This document shows, piece after piece, positions 1 to 12,320 of a stretch of DNA of 64,000 bases. The stretch covers positions 10,416,001-10,480,000 of the forward strand of contig NC_071332.1 in NCBI RefSeq assembly GCF_010183535.1, read 5' to 3'. The notes beneath the pieces are model-generated. The model was not told where the DNA came from and made no database searches. It worked only from the letters and a program-made list of their open reading frames with translations. Each line of letters starts with the position of its first letter. Position 1 is the first letter of the stretch. The translations under genes were made by a program, and so were the position numbers. This stretch comes from Caenorhabditis remanei. Taxonomy: Eukaryota; Nematoda; Chromadorea; Rhabditida; Rhabditidae.

Positions 1-36
1 ATATATTCAGAAAAAAACGTCATGTTGTATTTGAGT

Positions 37-3000
37 TTAGACTTGACTGACACGATTTCGAAATGAAGGACCGCCTGTGTTTCCACCAGAACTATTTCGA
101 TTTACTCTTCCAGGTGGCTGAGCACCTGGAACTCTCAAATGACCCATTGAGTTAGCATGATGAGGAAGAGTTCCAGTAGTTCCTGTAGCTCCCCCGGCAG
201 GGTTTTGATTCACGTCTCCGGATAGACCTGTCCAACTTCTACTCAGATTCAGAGACGGATTACTACTTTCGAATGCATCGTTTACAATTCCAATAGCTGG
301 GGCTGCACTCAATCTACTCATTGGTACTTCGTAATGACTATTTGTTCGATTTGAAGAGCTCGGAGAATGCATTGATGATGAAGCTGAAATTAGTATTCAG
401 AATTTCAAAATTTATTTATTTTATCGGCCTCTGGTTTACAGCCATTGTAACGTCACTGATTATCAGACGGTAATTCGTTTCTTCACGGGCCTTGCCTCTG
501 CCGACAACAGCGCGAGAGGTAGGCAAACGCAGCAGCCGACACTTCCCGGGTTCCGCCGCCCGCTATGACATGCCTGCGAATTGGGCGGAGCTTAGCGACC
601 GAGAGATGAAACGAGGAGAGAAACGAAAAACGATGAAGAAGAAAAATGGGGGAAATCGGTTCTTTTTTAACTCTGTTTTTTGTTCGTCTGTTTCAACTTT
701 AATTCTTGTTTCGAAAGATATCCTGGTCAAAAACAACAGGGAGCTGATTTGAAACTCAATAAAATTTTAAAATAAAAACTTGAAAAACATAAATACCTCC
801 GCCATAATCAGTCGATTCGGTATCTTCAGAATGAATACTCAAAGGTCTTTGATTTCTTGCTACTAAATCATCCATCGAATGAACTGGATTTCTGAATTTC
901 TCTTTTTTCATCGACCTTCCAATACTGTTTTTAGCGGAGTTCCGTGCTCCACTTGCATTCCACATTGTGGCCGGACGATCTCCTTCTGAACATCTACTAT
1001 TTAAGATTATCAGTTTCATAAAATCTCACCGTAAGGATGTTCAAATCCACCGAAACTTTGGTTCAGAGGTGATGGAGATGGAGGTTCCATATCTACTCCA
1101 ATTGGTGGGAAATCTCGCATTCGGTGGGATGGAGAAGGAGGTTCTCGACTGGAATTACTGTCTTGTGATGCATTGAAATTGATATTTTCAGATCCATCAT
1201 TCAATTGAATTGGTTTGTCGTCCTGAATTCACAGCTTACAATTCTTTCTTCCCTATAAACTGAAATACCTGGCATTGGGAATCTTCTCTCAAAGTCTCGA
1301 ATATTTTGAGAATTGTTGCAAAATTCGCTCGTTTCGTTGGATCAGTTGCTAGACACTGCTTTATAACTTTATAAATTCTTTTTGAAGGACAGTATGACGG
1401 CACTGGAAGTATCATACCACTTCGAACATTAGTCATTACTCGTTTTGAATCCATTTCTTTATATGGAACCTCTCCGAATGAAAACACCTCATATAGAAGT
1501 ACTCCATATGCCCACACATCACTTTTTGATGAAAAATTGAAATCTTTTAGAACTTCTGGGGCCATCCACCGTACATTATCCATTCCTTCCAAATCTTCCC
1601 GGCGAATTCCACCACTACTCAACACTTTTGGAATCCCCATCTCGAGTTTGGTGACGCCCGGATGACCGGAAAGCAGACATTTCTTGGCTGATAGATTTTT
1701 GTGAACATGAGGGAGTCTGAAAACAAAAAACATTGCTCCCGGTGAGGCTCGAACTCACGACCTTCAGATTATGAGACTGACGCGCTGCCTACTGCGCTAC
1801 GGAAGCACGAAAAAGAGTAAGGGAATGTGTGTAGATAAAAACTGCGACTAACCTCTCAAGATAGTTCATTCCGCGGGCAATATCAACGGATATTGCGAGA
1901 AGATCTTTGGGCGATAATTCAGAGGAATGATCTTCGTTCGGGGCACTGCAACTTTTTGAGTTAATAGGGTATACTAGTCAAATCAAACATACGAATCTCT
2001 GAGGAATTGCAAAAGATTTCCTCCTTCCATAAACTCCAAAAGAATCAGTTCTTTTCCAGGAGTCACACAGACACCGAACTCCTTAACTATATTTGGATGA
2101 TCAAGATTGCTGAAAATCAATAAATTTAAAAAATCATCTAAATTTCTTAGTCACTTCAATAAAATAGCTTCTTTCATGAACATCATTCTCTCCGCAAAGT
2201 CATCATCCGGATTTTTTGGATCCAACTTTTTCACAGCTACTTTTACATTCTTCTCCCAACTCAATGGAACTTCTTCTGCAATTCCCACGTGTACAGTACC
2301 ATAGGAACAGTCACTCAATAATTCCAATATTTTAACATCATTGTAGCTGACAGTGGGAAGATCTGAAAAAGAGTTTTCGAATTTCAAAAAATGAGTATCA
2401 ATAGTCTCACTTCTCATTTCACTTTCGTACTCTGGAGAAAGAGTTTGCCGAGAATTTGAGAAGTTCATATTAGCGACTACATCGAGTCGAATACAGTTTC
2501 TATCGTCTTCAGCTTCTCGTTTTTTTAGTTGTTGACGACGTCGAGATCTCACTGAAATAATGTATGGATGGGTCTGTAGAATGACAGTTTGAAACAACTC
2601 ACACCAAAAACATCCAACTAAAATCATTGCAGCCAACAACAAAATGATAGAAATTCCTAGAAGATATGGTAATATTGCACTCGTCTCTTCCTCTTTTTCT
2701 TCTTTTTTCTCTTCTGTATAAGCATATGCTCCGAACCCTTCAATGTTAGCAGCTCTAATTCTGAATTCTGAGACTTCTGTAGAAGAAGACATCGAAGAAG
2801 ATGTCTCCGATTTGCCAGGTCTCCACCATGTCTTCCATCCATCTAGTCCTCTTTCAGCTATTTCCCATTCAGCAGTTTTATTGATTCTTGTCTCCACTGC
2901 ATAACTTGTTATCGGTGATCCTCCATCACTCATCGGTTCTTTCCACGTAACAATCCATCCTTCTTCATCTATTTTAGCCTCAACAGATTGTGGAGCTGTC

Positions 3001-6000
3001 GGTACTCCTGCTTTTGTTCTTGCTTGTTGTGTCAATTGTAGATAATCCTCTTTGAATGCCAATACCTTCCCATCAATTGTATATGTTCCTGTGTATGTTG
3101 CCACAAAACGATAATCATAAGTTGTGGCAGATAATAGGTTTGTGATAGGTACCAATTCAGTGGAAACATCTGGTTCGAACGATGTGTTCGTAGGAGTTTG
3201 CCAATCGTTGCTGGCCCCTCCTGATTCTCGATACTGAACAGAAATTGAACTCGGTCGATGTTCCGGTTCTAACCCATTCCATCGAAGAAGCAAAGATGAC
3301 CCAGTTACATTATCAGGTCTCAAAGTACCTGGAACATCGAGAGTTCTGGCGACGGCTTCTGGTGACACTGCATCATCATCCTTCAGGATTGTTGCAGCAT
3401 CCAAATGAGAGATATGAGTGGCTGTGACCCAGAATTTGTATTCATTCGATGGTCGGAGATTTGCAATTTTCACTCGACATGGATTAATAAGACAAGATGT
3501 TGTATCCGAGGAGATATTCGATGACACAGTTTCAGAAAGAGGAATTACTGCTATTGAAGTTGGGACAGAAATCCCGGCTGCCTGTTGTGAAATCTTGTAC
3601 TTAATCTCAGAGATGGGAGCATTCAGTGTTTCTGGTAAGCTCCAATAAAGATATACGGTGTCTGGAGTGACTGGAATTGCATGTGGGTCTCGTGGAGCGG
3701 ATGGGTATCCGAAACCAGTTCGGAATGACTTTGAGGCAGAGACTCCACTTGCCGGAGAGTATCTATTCAGCCACGTGACAGTTACATCGTAGTCAGTTTC
3801 TTTGTCGAGAATCCCATTTTCCACATGTATCCTATCAGAGAAACTTCGAACATGTTTCACTTTGTCAGTATTCTTTCGAGTGAAATAAATCTCGTATTGA
3901 GTTTGTGGCATACTGACTTCTTGACAAGCAGAAGATGAAGAACTCTTTGTCACTTCTAGTAGAGCTCCAGTCTTCCCTTCATTCACTATTGAAAATACGA
4001 TTCCTTTGGAAGAAGGAAGCTCAAAACAAGATCTTTCTGGATATGGTTGACTACTTTGGCTTACTGCCAGAATTTGTTTCAGAGGTGGGTTGGCTATAGT
4101 GATAGGGGTTACTGTATCCCTTCCATATATCAACATTTCAGATGAAGTGACGAAAGCGAATAGTTTGTCAGCAATTGCAAATGAAGATATTGATTTGAGT
4201 CCTTTATCTCCAAACTTTGTCCAGTCGATTCTGACTTCATTACACTGGAAATCTTCACCCAAATCCACAAAAATAAGTCCATTCCATGTCAATGCATAGA
4301 TTTTTGGAGAAGATGCGCGGTTCCAAGCAAACTCAGTCATCATCCAAGTGACAGTTTGACTCGCCAAACAAGGCACTGTCAGTGCAAGGTTGGCTTCTGT
4401 GTTCTTGTTCATGTCAAGAGCAAATAGTGATCCGTTTTTAGTGAGAAGATAGGCGGTACTGAAACGAAAAGGTGTTCGAAATACTTTTTCGGTAAACTTA
4501 CTTCATGAATGGATCATATGCCAATTGTTTCGCATCTGTAGCGGATGTCAAAGTGATAAGTTTGTGAGGATTCAGTAGAGAAGTGGACAGAAATGGTTCC
4601 AAAGATAATTGGTACAAGTTGGTTCCAGCCACAAAAATCAACCTGTTTCCAACCCAATCAGAAGTCATAGCGTCAATTCGAGAGACGTCGCCGCCGATAG
4701 ATACCTGAAATGTTGAATTCTCTGGTGATATTCATTCAAAAAAGGAAAAGAAGACTCACTTTATGAACAGTGTTATCAATATGATTTGTATCAATTTGAA
4801 CTAGAACTGGTTGAGCTGACTCTCCTTCTTTTCTCACAGCGTATAAATCTTCTCCAATGAATGCCATTGCTTGGTATTCCAGCTAAAAATTTCTAGTTTT
4901 TAGAGACACTTCAATACAAATAGTGTACAAGCATACCTTGAGTGGTAGTGCAACTTGTCTTGTTTCTCTTCTTGGCTCTTCATGAGCGAGATCATTAAAT
5001 GAGATCAACGAGTTTGTGGAATCAATTGCAAACAGTTTTACCAGTGGTTTCAATTCTGAAATTCTAGAACTAGTTTTCTGAAATAAATCGATTCGAGCTC
5101 ACCAGAACTATCAATAGTTATTACTTCTGAGAAACTTCCGATATTAGTTGGTTCGTTTGCTGCCGCTGCTTGACATGAAACTTTTCCAGATTTGACAGCA
5201 AACGAATAATGAGATTGTGAAGTTGTCACGGGTCCACCAATCCAACTTCCATCGTCTTTTGTACAATTCACAATGTATTGATAAGGTGTTCCATTCCATT
5301 CTGTTGGTGGTCCCCAGAAGAAAGAAATCAATGCTCTCGGCCCATCGACAGTCTTTTGTTGAGTTGCAAATATTCGAAGTTGTGTTGGAGAAGTCGGTGG
5401 TTTGACTGGGGCAGTTAATCCAGTTCTATTCAAAATTGCAGTTGCCCATGGAGTTATTGCTTGTACAGATACATCAAATCTTTGTGCTGAACTCCAAGCT
5501 TCGAGAACTTCTGCTGGTATTGTGAAATTGGTATCACTTTGGATTGTGATTATTGGCGGATCTGGACCTCCCATTTTCTCTCGAAAAATTGAAACCTTGA
5601 AGATGACAGTTCCAGCTTCTAATGGAGGTGACAGGGTCCACTGAAGATCTGTTTTACTTCCTTCCATAAATTTTATTTCATCAGTGAATTCAATTTTATG
5701 AGAAATCGCAGCATATCGTAATGGAAGAATTCGATCGACTCGTTCAAGTTCAGATGCGACGTTGACGACCCTCAGAGATTTGTCTGTTTGTACAATGTGG
5801 TTGTTTTTTGTAACAAGAATCATTTTGTCATGAATTATCAGAAAGCGACGGAACCTGAAAACGACTAGAGTATTTTTGACAACAATCATAAACTTACGGA
5901 ACGATTGAAGGCGCAGTTGCAATATCTCTTGGTGTCATATTCTCTGTATCCGATTCCCATAATATAACAGTACCATTCCTCGACTGCGTCAAAAAATGAA

Positions 6001-9000
6001 CCATTCCCGTTGTATCATCACTTGATATACCCATTACTTCTGCACAATCTTCTAATGGTTCCTCGCAGGAATAGTATCTGAAAAGTTAATTTTATAATTT
6101 ACACTGAAAATCTCACATACTCAAAATCAAAAGTTGTTGGAAGTCTGTAAGAAGTGATTTTGTAAGAAGAAGCAATCAAAATCTTGGATCTAGATGGCAT
6201 TATTGACATCATTTCCACAAAGAGTCCATCTTTGAAAGGCTTCGGAATTCCTGCTGCATCGTCCAGATCCTTTTTGAAGATCCCCATCTGAAAACTTTTG
6301 TTAAACAGTTGTTTTCTAATTCTAAATACCGAATGATCTCCAGCTAAATATACGGTTCTTGTGGTGTTATCCAGAACATGGGGCTGCTGCATTTTCTCCA
6401 CAGCTTTCACAGATTCATCAGCAACGACTACATTTCCAAGCATATCCAAACTTATAATGTCATCAGCTTGTTGCTTTGTGAAGACGAATGGAACACCGAA
6501 AAAAAGAGAAAATGGGAAAAGCGTTCAGCTTGTTTTTACATACCTCCTCCTAAATCAGGAAGTGCGGTATTCGACGTGGAACTGGGTGTGGAGCAAAAGT
6601 CGTCACTACACACTTGGACCTGAGCGTTATATTGGTTTCCCGGCTTGACCTCTATTTTCTATAAATGTTCTTCTTACATATAGGTGAACCAAATACTACT
6701 GAAAACTTACTACATCTGTATTCAATGTGTAGATCTCGACTGGCTCGAAATCAGTAATCTCTGGTGCTGTAATCTTCAGAAAATAAGTTAAATTCCTCCA
6801 GGAAGTTCCTTGTGCTTGAAAAGGAAGAGTAGCAACTTCATCCCATGAAACTCTCCCCACTTTGTCTGATGTCAGTAGCGCAATGGAACTGACAGCAGTG
6901 ATCCTTGGTTTCAATAAAATCTCTTCCAAAAAACTATATGACCTCAAAGCGCTCGAATAAGTGAATCTGAAACCCAAAAAAACTTGATGAGAGTGGGATT
7001 CGAACCCACGCCCCCGGAGGGACTGGTGCCTAAAACCAGCGCCTTAGACCACTCGGCCATCTCACCGCAGGAAAGTACGTTTGTACATGTAATCAAGACA
7101 ATGAAGTTTTGACAGGTGTGATGGGAAAAATACGAGTTAGAGAAAGAAAGGGAATAGTTCTACGAGATGATAGGTATTGATAAGCCTCTTACTTGTTGGG
7201 TATGTCCTCTTCCGACCGCTGAAGGTTTTCTGTGAAAATACAGTTCTCATCGGCGTCCGTTTCTCCACATTTCTTTTTCATCCAGTAGATCAAATCACTT
7301 TTAATTCGAAAATGTTGAATATCAGAGTATCCGGACTCTTTGAAGATATGAACTTGATCGGTGACCGGATTCAATGTCATCATAGTTCCTAGATATATAA
7401 ATTTAGTGATTTTTCTTTGAAAGATCGAGTTGTTAGGTACCATTTTGTAGAGCCGAATACAACAAAAACTTGGAAACATCGAAGAAAATTCCATTTGATG
7501 GTGACATGTCTGAAAATGAAGCAATGAAATTTTGAAATTTTATTAAGTTTTACCTTTCAAAAACTGCAAACTAGCAACAGTTTCTATTCCACTCGCATTG
7601 AAGGCAATCATTTCGGTTCTGTACACTTTACTGTCGACGTTCAAAGAGTATACATGACTGTAGATTTCAATATTTAAAATGATTAATAGTTCCATGAAAT
7701 ATAACTGAACTCACCCATTCACAGGATCCAATGTAATCTGTTTCGGAGGATTCAATGCATCGTTGTTCACAATCAACACACAAGTGGGACTTTCTTCTGA
7801 TTCCAGCGTTCGCAACTTACATCTGATAATGCCTTTATCATGTTGAACTGCATAAAGTGTTCTTTGAATATGATCAATTTCTATTTGAGTTATTTTTGTA
7901 TCCATTTCTCCAACAGTTTTCAATTGAATTACAGATGATGGTTGATCTTCATCAGTTTGATTTGCAGACATTTGAAATGTCCAAAGAGATCCTTTTGAGC
8001 TTCCAATGGCGATTGTGGTATCGGAGATTCCAGCGATTGCTGGAAGTTTTAAAGGAGTGTTACTCTAATTATGGATTACCGGAATACCTGTTATGATGTC
8101 ATCTGTCGGCAGAGGAAATGGGATTACTGTAGCAGAATCTCCGAGAGCATATTGGTCGAGTTCTTCATTTTCAAGTAAATGGGTACCATTAGAAAATATC
8201 AAACGAGAGGAAGCAGCAGAGACCAGTTCGATTTCAACTGCAAATTATGAATTCGTAATGGGGTTATTCAGGTCATGTAAAAATGTATTTTAATACATAT
8301 TTTACCTTATTCACGACCGTTGAAAAATGTATTTTTTACAAATTTTTTTCCCATTTTTCTACATTTCTCTCTCATTTTTTGACAGTTTTTCTACATGTGC
8401 ATGTCGAAAAATACAAAAAAGTGGAAAAACGCTGTTAGACCAACGCTAAACTGAGATTTGTGAAAAATAGTTTCTCGACGATCGTGAATAAGGAAAAAAT
8501 GCATTAAAATACATTTTTACATGACCTGAATAACCCCATAAGAATTTTCAATTTCTGATGGTCCAACAAAGAAAAAAGAAGATTGAGCCTTTTTTGGTTT
8601 TTAAAAATTCACCTTGATTCACAAAGAAATCCAATTTGATTTCCACGAATGCCGTAGTTGCACCATGTTCATCAATTGCAGAAATCGAAGCTTTGCAACA
8701 ATTATCTCTCGGAAGATTTGAGAATAAGTGACATCTAGATATTGATTCTTCAGTATTTATCGTACTGTCATCCATTGTCATGACAGTAAGTTTGAATTTA
8801 GGCTGAAAATAAAAATTTCTACAACTCTGGAAACACTCAAAAAGTTACCGTTGGTTGATTGGTTCTATAACAAACGGCAACTCTATCATCTGAAAGTTGT
8901 AATTGTCCGATGACTTCCAAAGTGGTTCCAGCTTTTGATAGTGGCAAGTGATAAGTCGTGGTTCGAGATACCAATACTTGATTTCTATATGAAAGAGCTA

Positions 9001-9772
9001 ATCGTACTTCAACATGTTCTCCATGCTCGAACGGAACATGAACTTCCGAAACTAAAGATGAATTTCTGAATGAATTCTGAGGAAGAGACGTCCATCTCCA
9101 TCCAAGTACTCCGTTGAGAGGCCTTGTTTGCGAGAACCAAAATATGTCAGCATTGGCGATCTCTTTTAATTCTTCTGCAAGTGTTTCAGAGAATTCCCAT
9201 TTCAGTTTCATTGCTGTTTCGAGAACTTCCATATTGACACGTGTTTGGATGAGAAGTGCTGGAATATGCAATCAATGAGACGGTTTTAGGGATTAGAGAG
9301 AGAATATAAAAAATACCTTGTGCTTGAGCAAGAAAAGAAACAAGCACTGCTCGACATCCCTGTTTACAAGAATTCGTTACGATTCCTTCCTCCGAACATT
9401 TGACGTTGCATTTGGATTCTCTCTCGTCCACGTCTTCACAACCATGTCTACACTGAAATATTATTTTTTAATTTTTTTTTCAAAACAGCAACTGTATGGT
9501 TTTTCTCTGAAAAACTCACCGATGAAATCCTACTTGAATAATTAAACTCTGCTAAACCCGTCCAGTGTACTTCGCCCGAATCAAGTGGATATGCCTGCAA
9601 AATGATTGTTCTCTGATATTTCTCTCAATTAATTTACCAAATTTCGTTCCTCACATTGACTCTGACATGTCTTCAAAGAGGATGAGAATACTGTGGCTGC
9701 ATGAACATCAGAGAGGACAAACAACAACAGAAAAACAAGTGAGGAGAAAGAATAGAGGTACAAAGAAAGCAT
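37..9772 (-). CDS. rol-3: ROL-3/ROS1-like receptor tyrosine kinase family protein, probable pseudokinase
   Basis: Large multi-exon single-pass receptor of the Sevenless/ROS1 family; in C. elegans this gene acts in cuticle and body morphology. I place the start at 9772 because the ATG there opens a hydrophobic signal peptide (MLSLYLYSF, then Leu/Val-rich, ending near DVHA). The ectodomain has beta-propeller-like segments and fibronectin III-like repeats (about 2870-5900). A transmembrane helix ([17 protein letters not shown]) lies near 2640-2700, followed by the kinase domain (about 2350 to 1270) and a Ser/Pro/Asn-rich tail ending at the stop at 37. The VAVKK lysine, the helix-C Glu region, APE and DVW are present. 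The glycine loop reads LSDCSYG, the catalytic loop HKNLS instead of HRDLA, and the DFG region KLEMG, so catalysis is doubtful. Introns at 1717-1852 and 6967-7192 hold tRNA genes, and the intron at about 8240-8615 holds a MITE. Exon limits in the ectodomain are approximate. Confidence 0.9.
498..605 (+). repeat. Dispersed repeat, copy 1 (in rol-3 intron)
   Basis: GC-rich segment in the intron between the last two rol-3 exons. It shares the core GGGTTCCGCCGCCCGCTAT, an upstream CGCAGCCGAC-type motif and a downstream ATTGGGCGGAG motif with the segment at 22168-22275, in the same orientation. No terminal repeats or target duplication were found, so the element class is unknown. Confidence 0.6.
1734..1806 (-). 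tRNA. tRNA-Met (CAT), elongator
   Basis: Read on the minus strand, the 73 nt fold as a full cloverleaf. The acceptor arms GCTTCCG and CGGGAGC pair with one G-T wobble, the A box is TAGCGCAGTAGGC, the anticodon loop is CTCATAATC with anticodon CAT, the B box is GAGTTCGAGCC, and the discriminator base is A. It lies on the same strand as the host gene in a 136-bp rol-3 intron (1717-1852), ending 17 nt before the 3' splice site. No intron in the tRNA is visible. Confidence 0.95.
6985..7066 (-). tRNA. tRNA-Leu (TAG)
   Basis: This is an 82-nt class II tRNA on the minus strand. The acceptor stem is GGTGAGA/TCTCATC, the A box is TGGCCGAGTGGTC, and the anticodon stem-loop CTGGT-TTTAGGC-ACCAG gives anticodon TAG. 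It has a long variable arm rich in C and G, a B box GGGTTCGAATCCC and discriminator A. It sits in a 226-bp intron of rol-3 (6967-7192), same strand, ending about 18 nt before the 3' splice site, much like the tRNA-Met gene. Confidence 0.95.
8259..8538. mobile_element. MITE with TAA target duplication (PIF/Harbinger-like) in rol-3 intron
   Basis: The ends form an inverted repeat of about 40 bp, beginning TGGGGTTATTCAGGTCATG and continuing into a TAAAAATGTATTTTAAT-type stretch. The direct flanks are TAA (8256-8258) and TAA (8539-8541). Length is 280 bp with no coding capacity. A 3-bp TWA duplication is typical of PIF/Harbinger MITEs; the superfamily is an inference from the duplication alone. 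It lies wholly within a rol-3 intron (about 8240-8615). Confidence 0.8.
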
Positions 9773-10298
9773 ATACGGAGAAGGATTCAGAAGAAATCGT
9801 CATGTACGTCTTCTGCTACTTCAGATCATTTCATCTACATTCTCTCTCCCTCCGGATCAATTCCTTTCGATGCCTGCGTCTCTTCTGTATTTCCGAATCT
9901 CTCATGTTGTAATCAATTGAATATCATTGACAACGACATCACATCAACATGTCTTCTTCTTTTCTTTTCTCTTTTTTCTTTTTTCTTCTTCGTTATATTC
10001 TCCTGATGCCGTCAGTTTGAATGCCCTAGATTACTCAAACACTCGTAAATTTTCTTTTTGTTTCCATGTCCGTCTCAATTTTTCAATGGTCACTTATCAG
10101 AAGATATATTTAGCTTTTTGACGATTTTATTCGTTTTTCGTTCGGTCATCTTTTGTTTGAATCATCGAAAAATCAAATGTTTAGAAATTGTTTGATAGAT
10201 GCCTTCGTTTAGTTTGAAAAATAGAACATGAATCTTGTTTTCAATTACTTTCAGATTTTGAGTTTCCAGCACTTAAACTATTTTTGAATTAATGTTCT
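9773..10298. other. Intergenic region, likely rol-3 upstream region
   Basis: No gene is seen. It holds the probable promoter of the minus-strand rol-3 gene and a long T/C-rich tract near 9955-9990. No TATA box, splice-leader site or conserved motif could be assigned. Confidence 0.5.
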
Positions 10299-11618
10299 TT
10301 ATTTCATTCTAACAAAAGATAATGATAAACTTTTCATAAAATATCGATTACTATCTTGAAATTCGTTGAGAAGCAAGATGTTCAGAGCTGATTGGTCATA
10401 TCTGAAAATTCAATTTTTCAGTTAGATGATGAAAATGAAATTCAAAGTCTAACGAAATTCTCACCTGAAACAATTCGCATATGCAGTGAATCGATTTGAC
10501 GTAAAAGCGCATGGATGTTTAGAACCCGGAGGGCTCATGCAATCTTCAGTTAAGGAGCATAGGACCCACATGAAAAATAATGAAACATTGATTTGATTTC
10601 CTTAGTTAACAGTCCTCACCATTTCAAGATTTTCAATGTGAACTCCGTTCTTGCCACATACAAAATACCAGATCCTACTTGGCTGAATTTTTGAAGCAAT
10701 TGGTCGTTTGAAGGGAAGTAATTGAGTAGATCTAGAAACATGAACTCTTTAAAAAGTATTAAAATGCGTACTACCTGGATTCAAAACTGCGAAGTTACTA
10801 TGATCAGTTGGACGAAAAGAGATAATCGATGAGAAGTTGCCAGATAACCGATATTCTAGAATTTCAGAAAACAAGTTTTTGATAATATTTGGTTTCCTCA
10901 AAGCAATATTTGCATCTATCCACCAAATAACTGGAAATTCTTTCACTGCTTCTGCCAAAACAAGTCCCTTAAAATGATAATTCTTCCAGTTTTTGACGAA
11001 ATCTGGATAGGGAGATGCGTCGAATACTCGAAACTCAAAATTGGGATCATCAGGAAGTTGATCAGTAAAGTTAGAACTCAAATCCAATCCGTAAAGAATA
11101 TATTTGTGATCCGGATAGTATTGGCGAATGCATTTGAAAGAGCTCATGCTGAAGTCGAAGTGATCATCTGAAGTTGCCGAAACGAAGACGACGTGACTTT
11201 CGTTTTTGATTGATTCAGAGAGATTAAAACTTCGTTTGTTGTCACCAAGCACATCTAAATTAAGACATGATTTTTGTAAAGTTTAAAATATCTTACTCAA
11301 GTTCTCCAAAGCCTCTAAATGAACACAGTTGAATTGTTTTCCAACGGCACTAGAGTTTTGTGGATCTTGATAGCAAAATTCATGGAACTCTCCTGTTTTG
11401 CTAGATAAACATTGACAGTTATTCCTTTTATCGATATAGTTCTCAATTCGATTATTTTATTTTGAATTCTGAAAGATTGAACTCACATCTCGAGTCGTCT
11501 TGGAAATTGATCGAAGTATGAATGTAACTAGAACAAATACAACAACAAGAATCAACAGAAAAGGTTTTCCAAGCACTTTTTTCTTAAAAAGTCGGTAAGT
11601 TTTCGGTCTTCTTTTCAT
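10299..11618 (-). CDS. DUF1647-type membrane-anchored glycosyltransferase-like protein (copy A)
   Basis: Spliced gene with the shared family layout. A short basic N-terminus (MKRRPKTYRLFKKK) precedes a transmembrane anchor (FLLILVVVFVLVTFILRS). Next come a Cys module (CQC..SKTGEFHEFCYQDPQ), the core exon 10775-11252 (VVFVSATSDDHF, HKYILYGLDLS, VIWWIDANI) and C-terminal exons with WVLCS and a DQSALNILLLNEFQD end. The WWIDANI stretch resembles the acidic motif of Golgi transferases, but the catalytic role is inference. The family name (DUF1647, nematode-expanded) is from memory. An upstream in-frame ATG exists at 11762, but the ATG at 11618 sits directly before the anchor. A separate anchor-encoding exon pair at 13984-14153 could be an alternative 5' end. 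Confidence 0.75.
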
Positions 11619-11793
11619 TTTTGAAAAAATCAGCCAAAAAGGAGGAGAGTGAGAAGAATCTTCCGGGTTTCCTGGGAAACCAAATTTCTTTTGTATTCTG
11701 TTTCCTTTGTTTTGAAATAATTTCGGGTCATCGCCGGACCTTGGAACCTTAAAACTAAACATCCGAGAATGTTGTGGTGGATTTTTGAAGAGA

Positions 11794-11806
11794 GGGGGGG
11801 GGGGGG
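11794..11806 (+). repeat. 13-bp poly-G tract
   Basis: Uninterrupted run of 13 G between gene A and the Helitron nest. In C. elegans long G tracts are deletion-prone without the DOG-1/FANCJ helicase; that is known biology, and relevance here is inference. It may also be an assembly-sensitive site. Confidence 0.85.
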
Positions 11807-11822
11807 CTTAATCATCCTTATA

Positions 11823-12178
11823 TCTTTACTATTAACAAACGCAAACGGCTGTATGTTTGTGTGTCTGTCGCCGATCCTACCGCCCTTCCTACTGAACCGA
11901 TTTTCTTCAAATTTGGACCAAAAGATGAGAAATTTTCTCTTAATGATGCCCGTCTATTTTTTTAGTTAGTATAGGTCTCGACTAGGTCACTAGGTAAAAA
12001 AAAAGTGGTTTTCAAGCCTTTCAGTGGCTTTTGTTTCCGAAATAGGGAAATAGGAGTTCACGGGGGAAATAATTATAGAACATTTTCATTCTTCAAATGA
12101 ATTCATTTCTTCACATTTTCAACACGGGTGGTGTAGAAAAAGAGGTTGAGCAGCCGTTAGGCTGCGTTAACCGACTGG
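11823..12178 (+). mobile_element. Second, different non-autonomous Helitron nested in the outer one
   Basis: It starts A|TCTTTACTATTAACAAACG and ends with a GCAGCC-GTTA-GGCTGC hairpin, then GTTAACCGACTGG|T at 12175-12179. Deleting it joins CCTTATA to TATAAAAGAC and restores the 5' end of the outer Helitron as seen in the copy at 34184. It is 356 bp long and has no coding capacity. Confidence 0.85.
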
Positions 12179-12255
12179 TATAAAAGACAAGTGGTGTTTG
12201 TCTGTCTGTCTGAGGCGATGTCCGCAACGGTTTTGGAAAGAGAAGAGAAACTGAG

Positions 12256-12320
12256 CCAGCGGGCAAAACCGAACTGCCGTGCTTTCGACAGCGACAGCCG
12301 CTTTAGACCACTCGGCCACA
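12256..12320 (-). other. tRNA Leu/Ser-like A/B-box segment inside Helitron
   Basis: On the minus strand it reads TGTGTGGCCGAGTGGTCTA then AAGCGGCTGTCG and a B-box-like GCAGTTCGGTTTTGCC. This matches the D-arm and T-arm regions of class II tRNAs (compare TGGCCGAGTGGTC of the real tRNA-Leu at 6985). A full acceptor stem and a usable anticodon arm are not evident, so it is not a functional tRNA. The cognate copy in the 34-kb Helitron is at 34269-34334. Confidence 0.7.
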
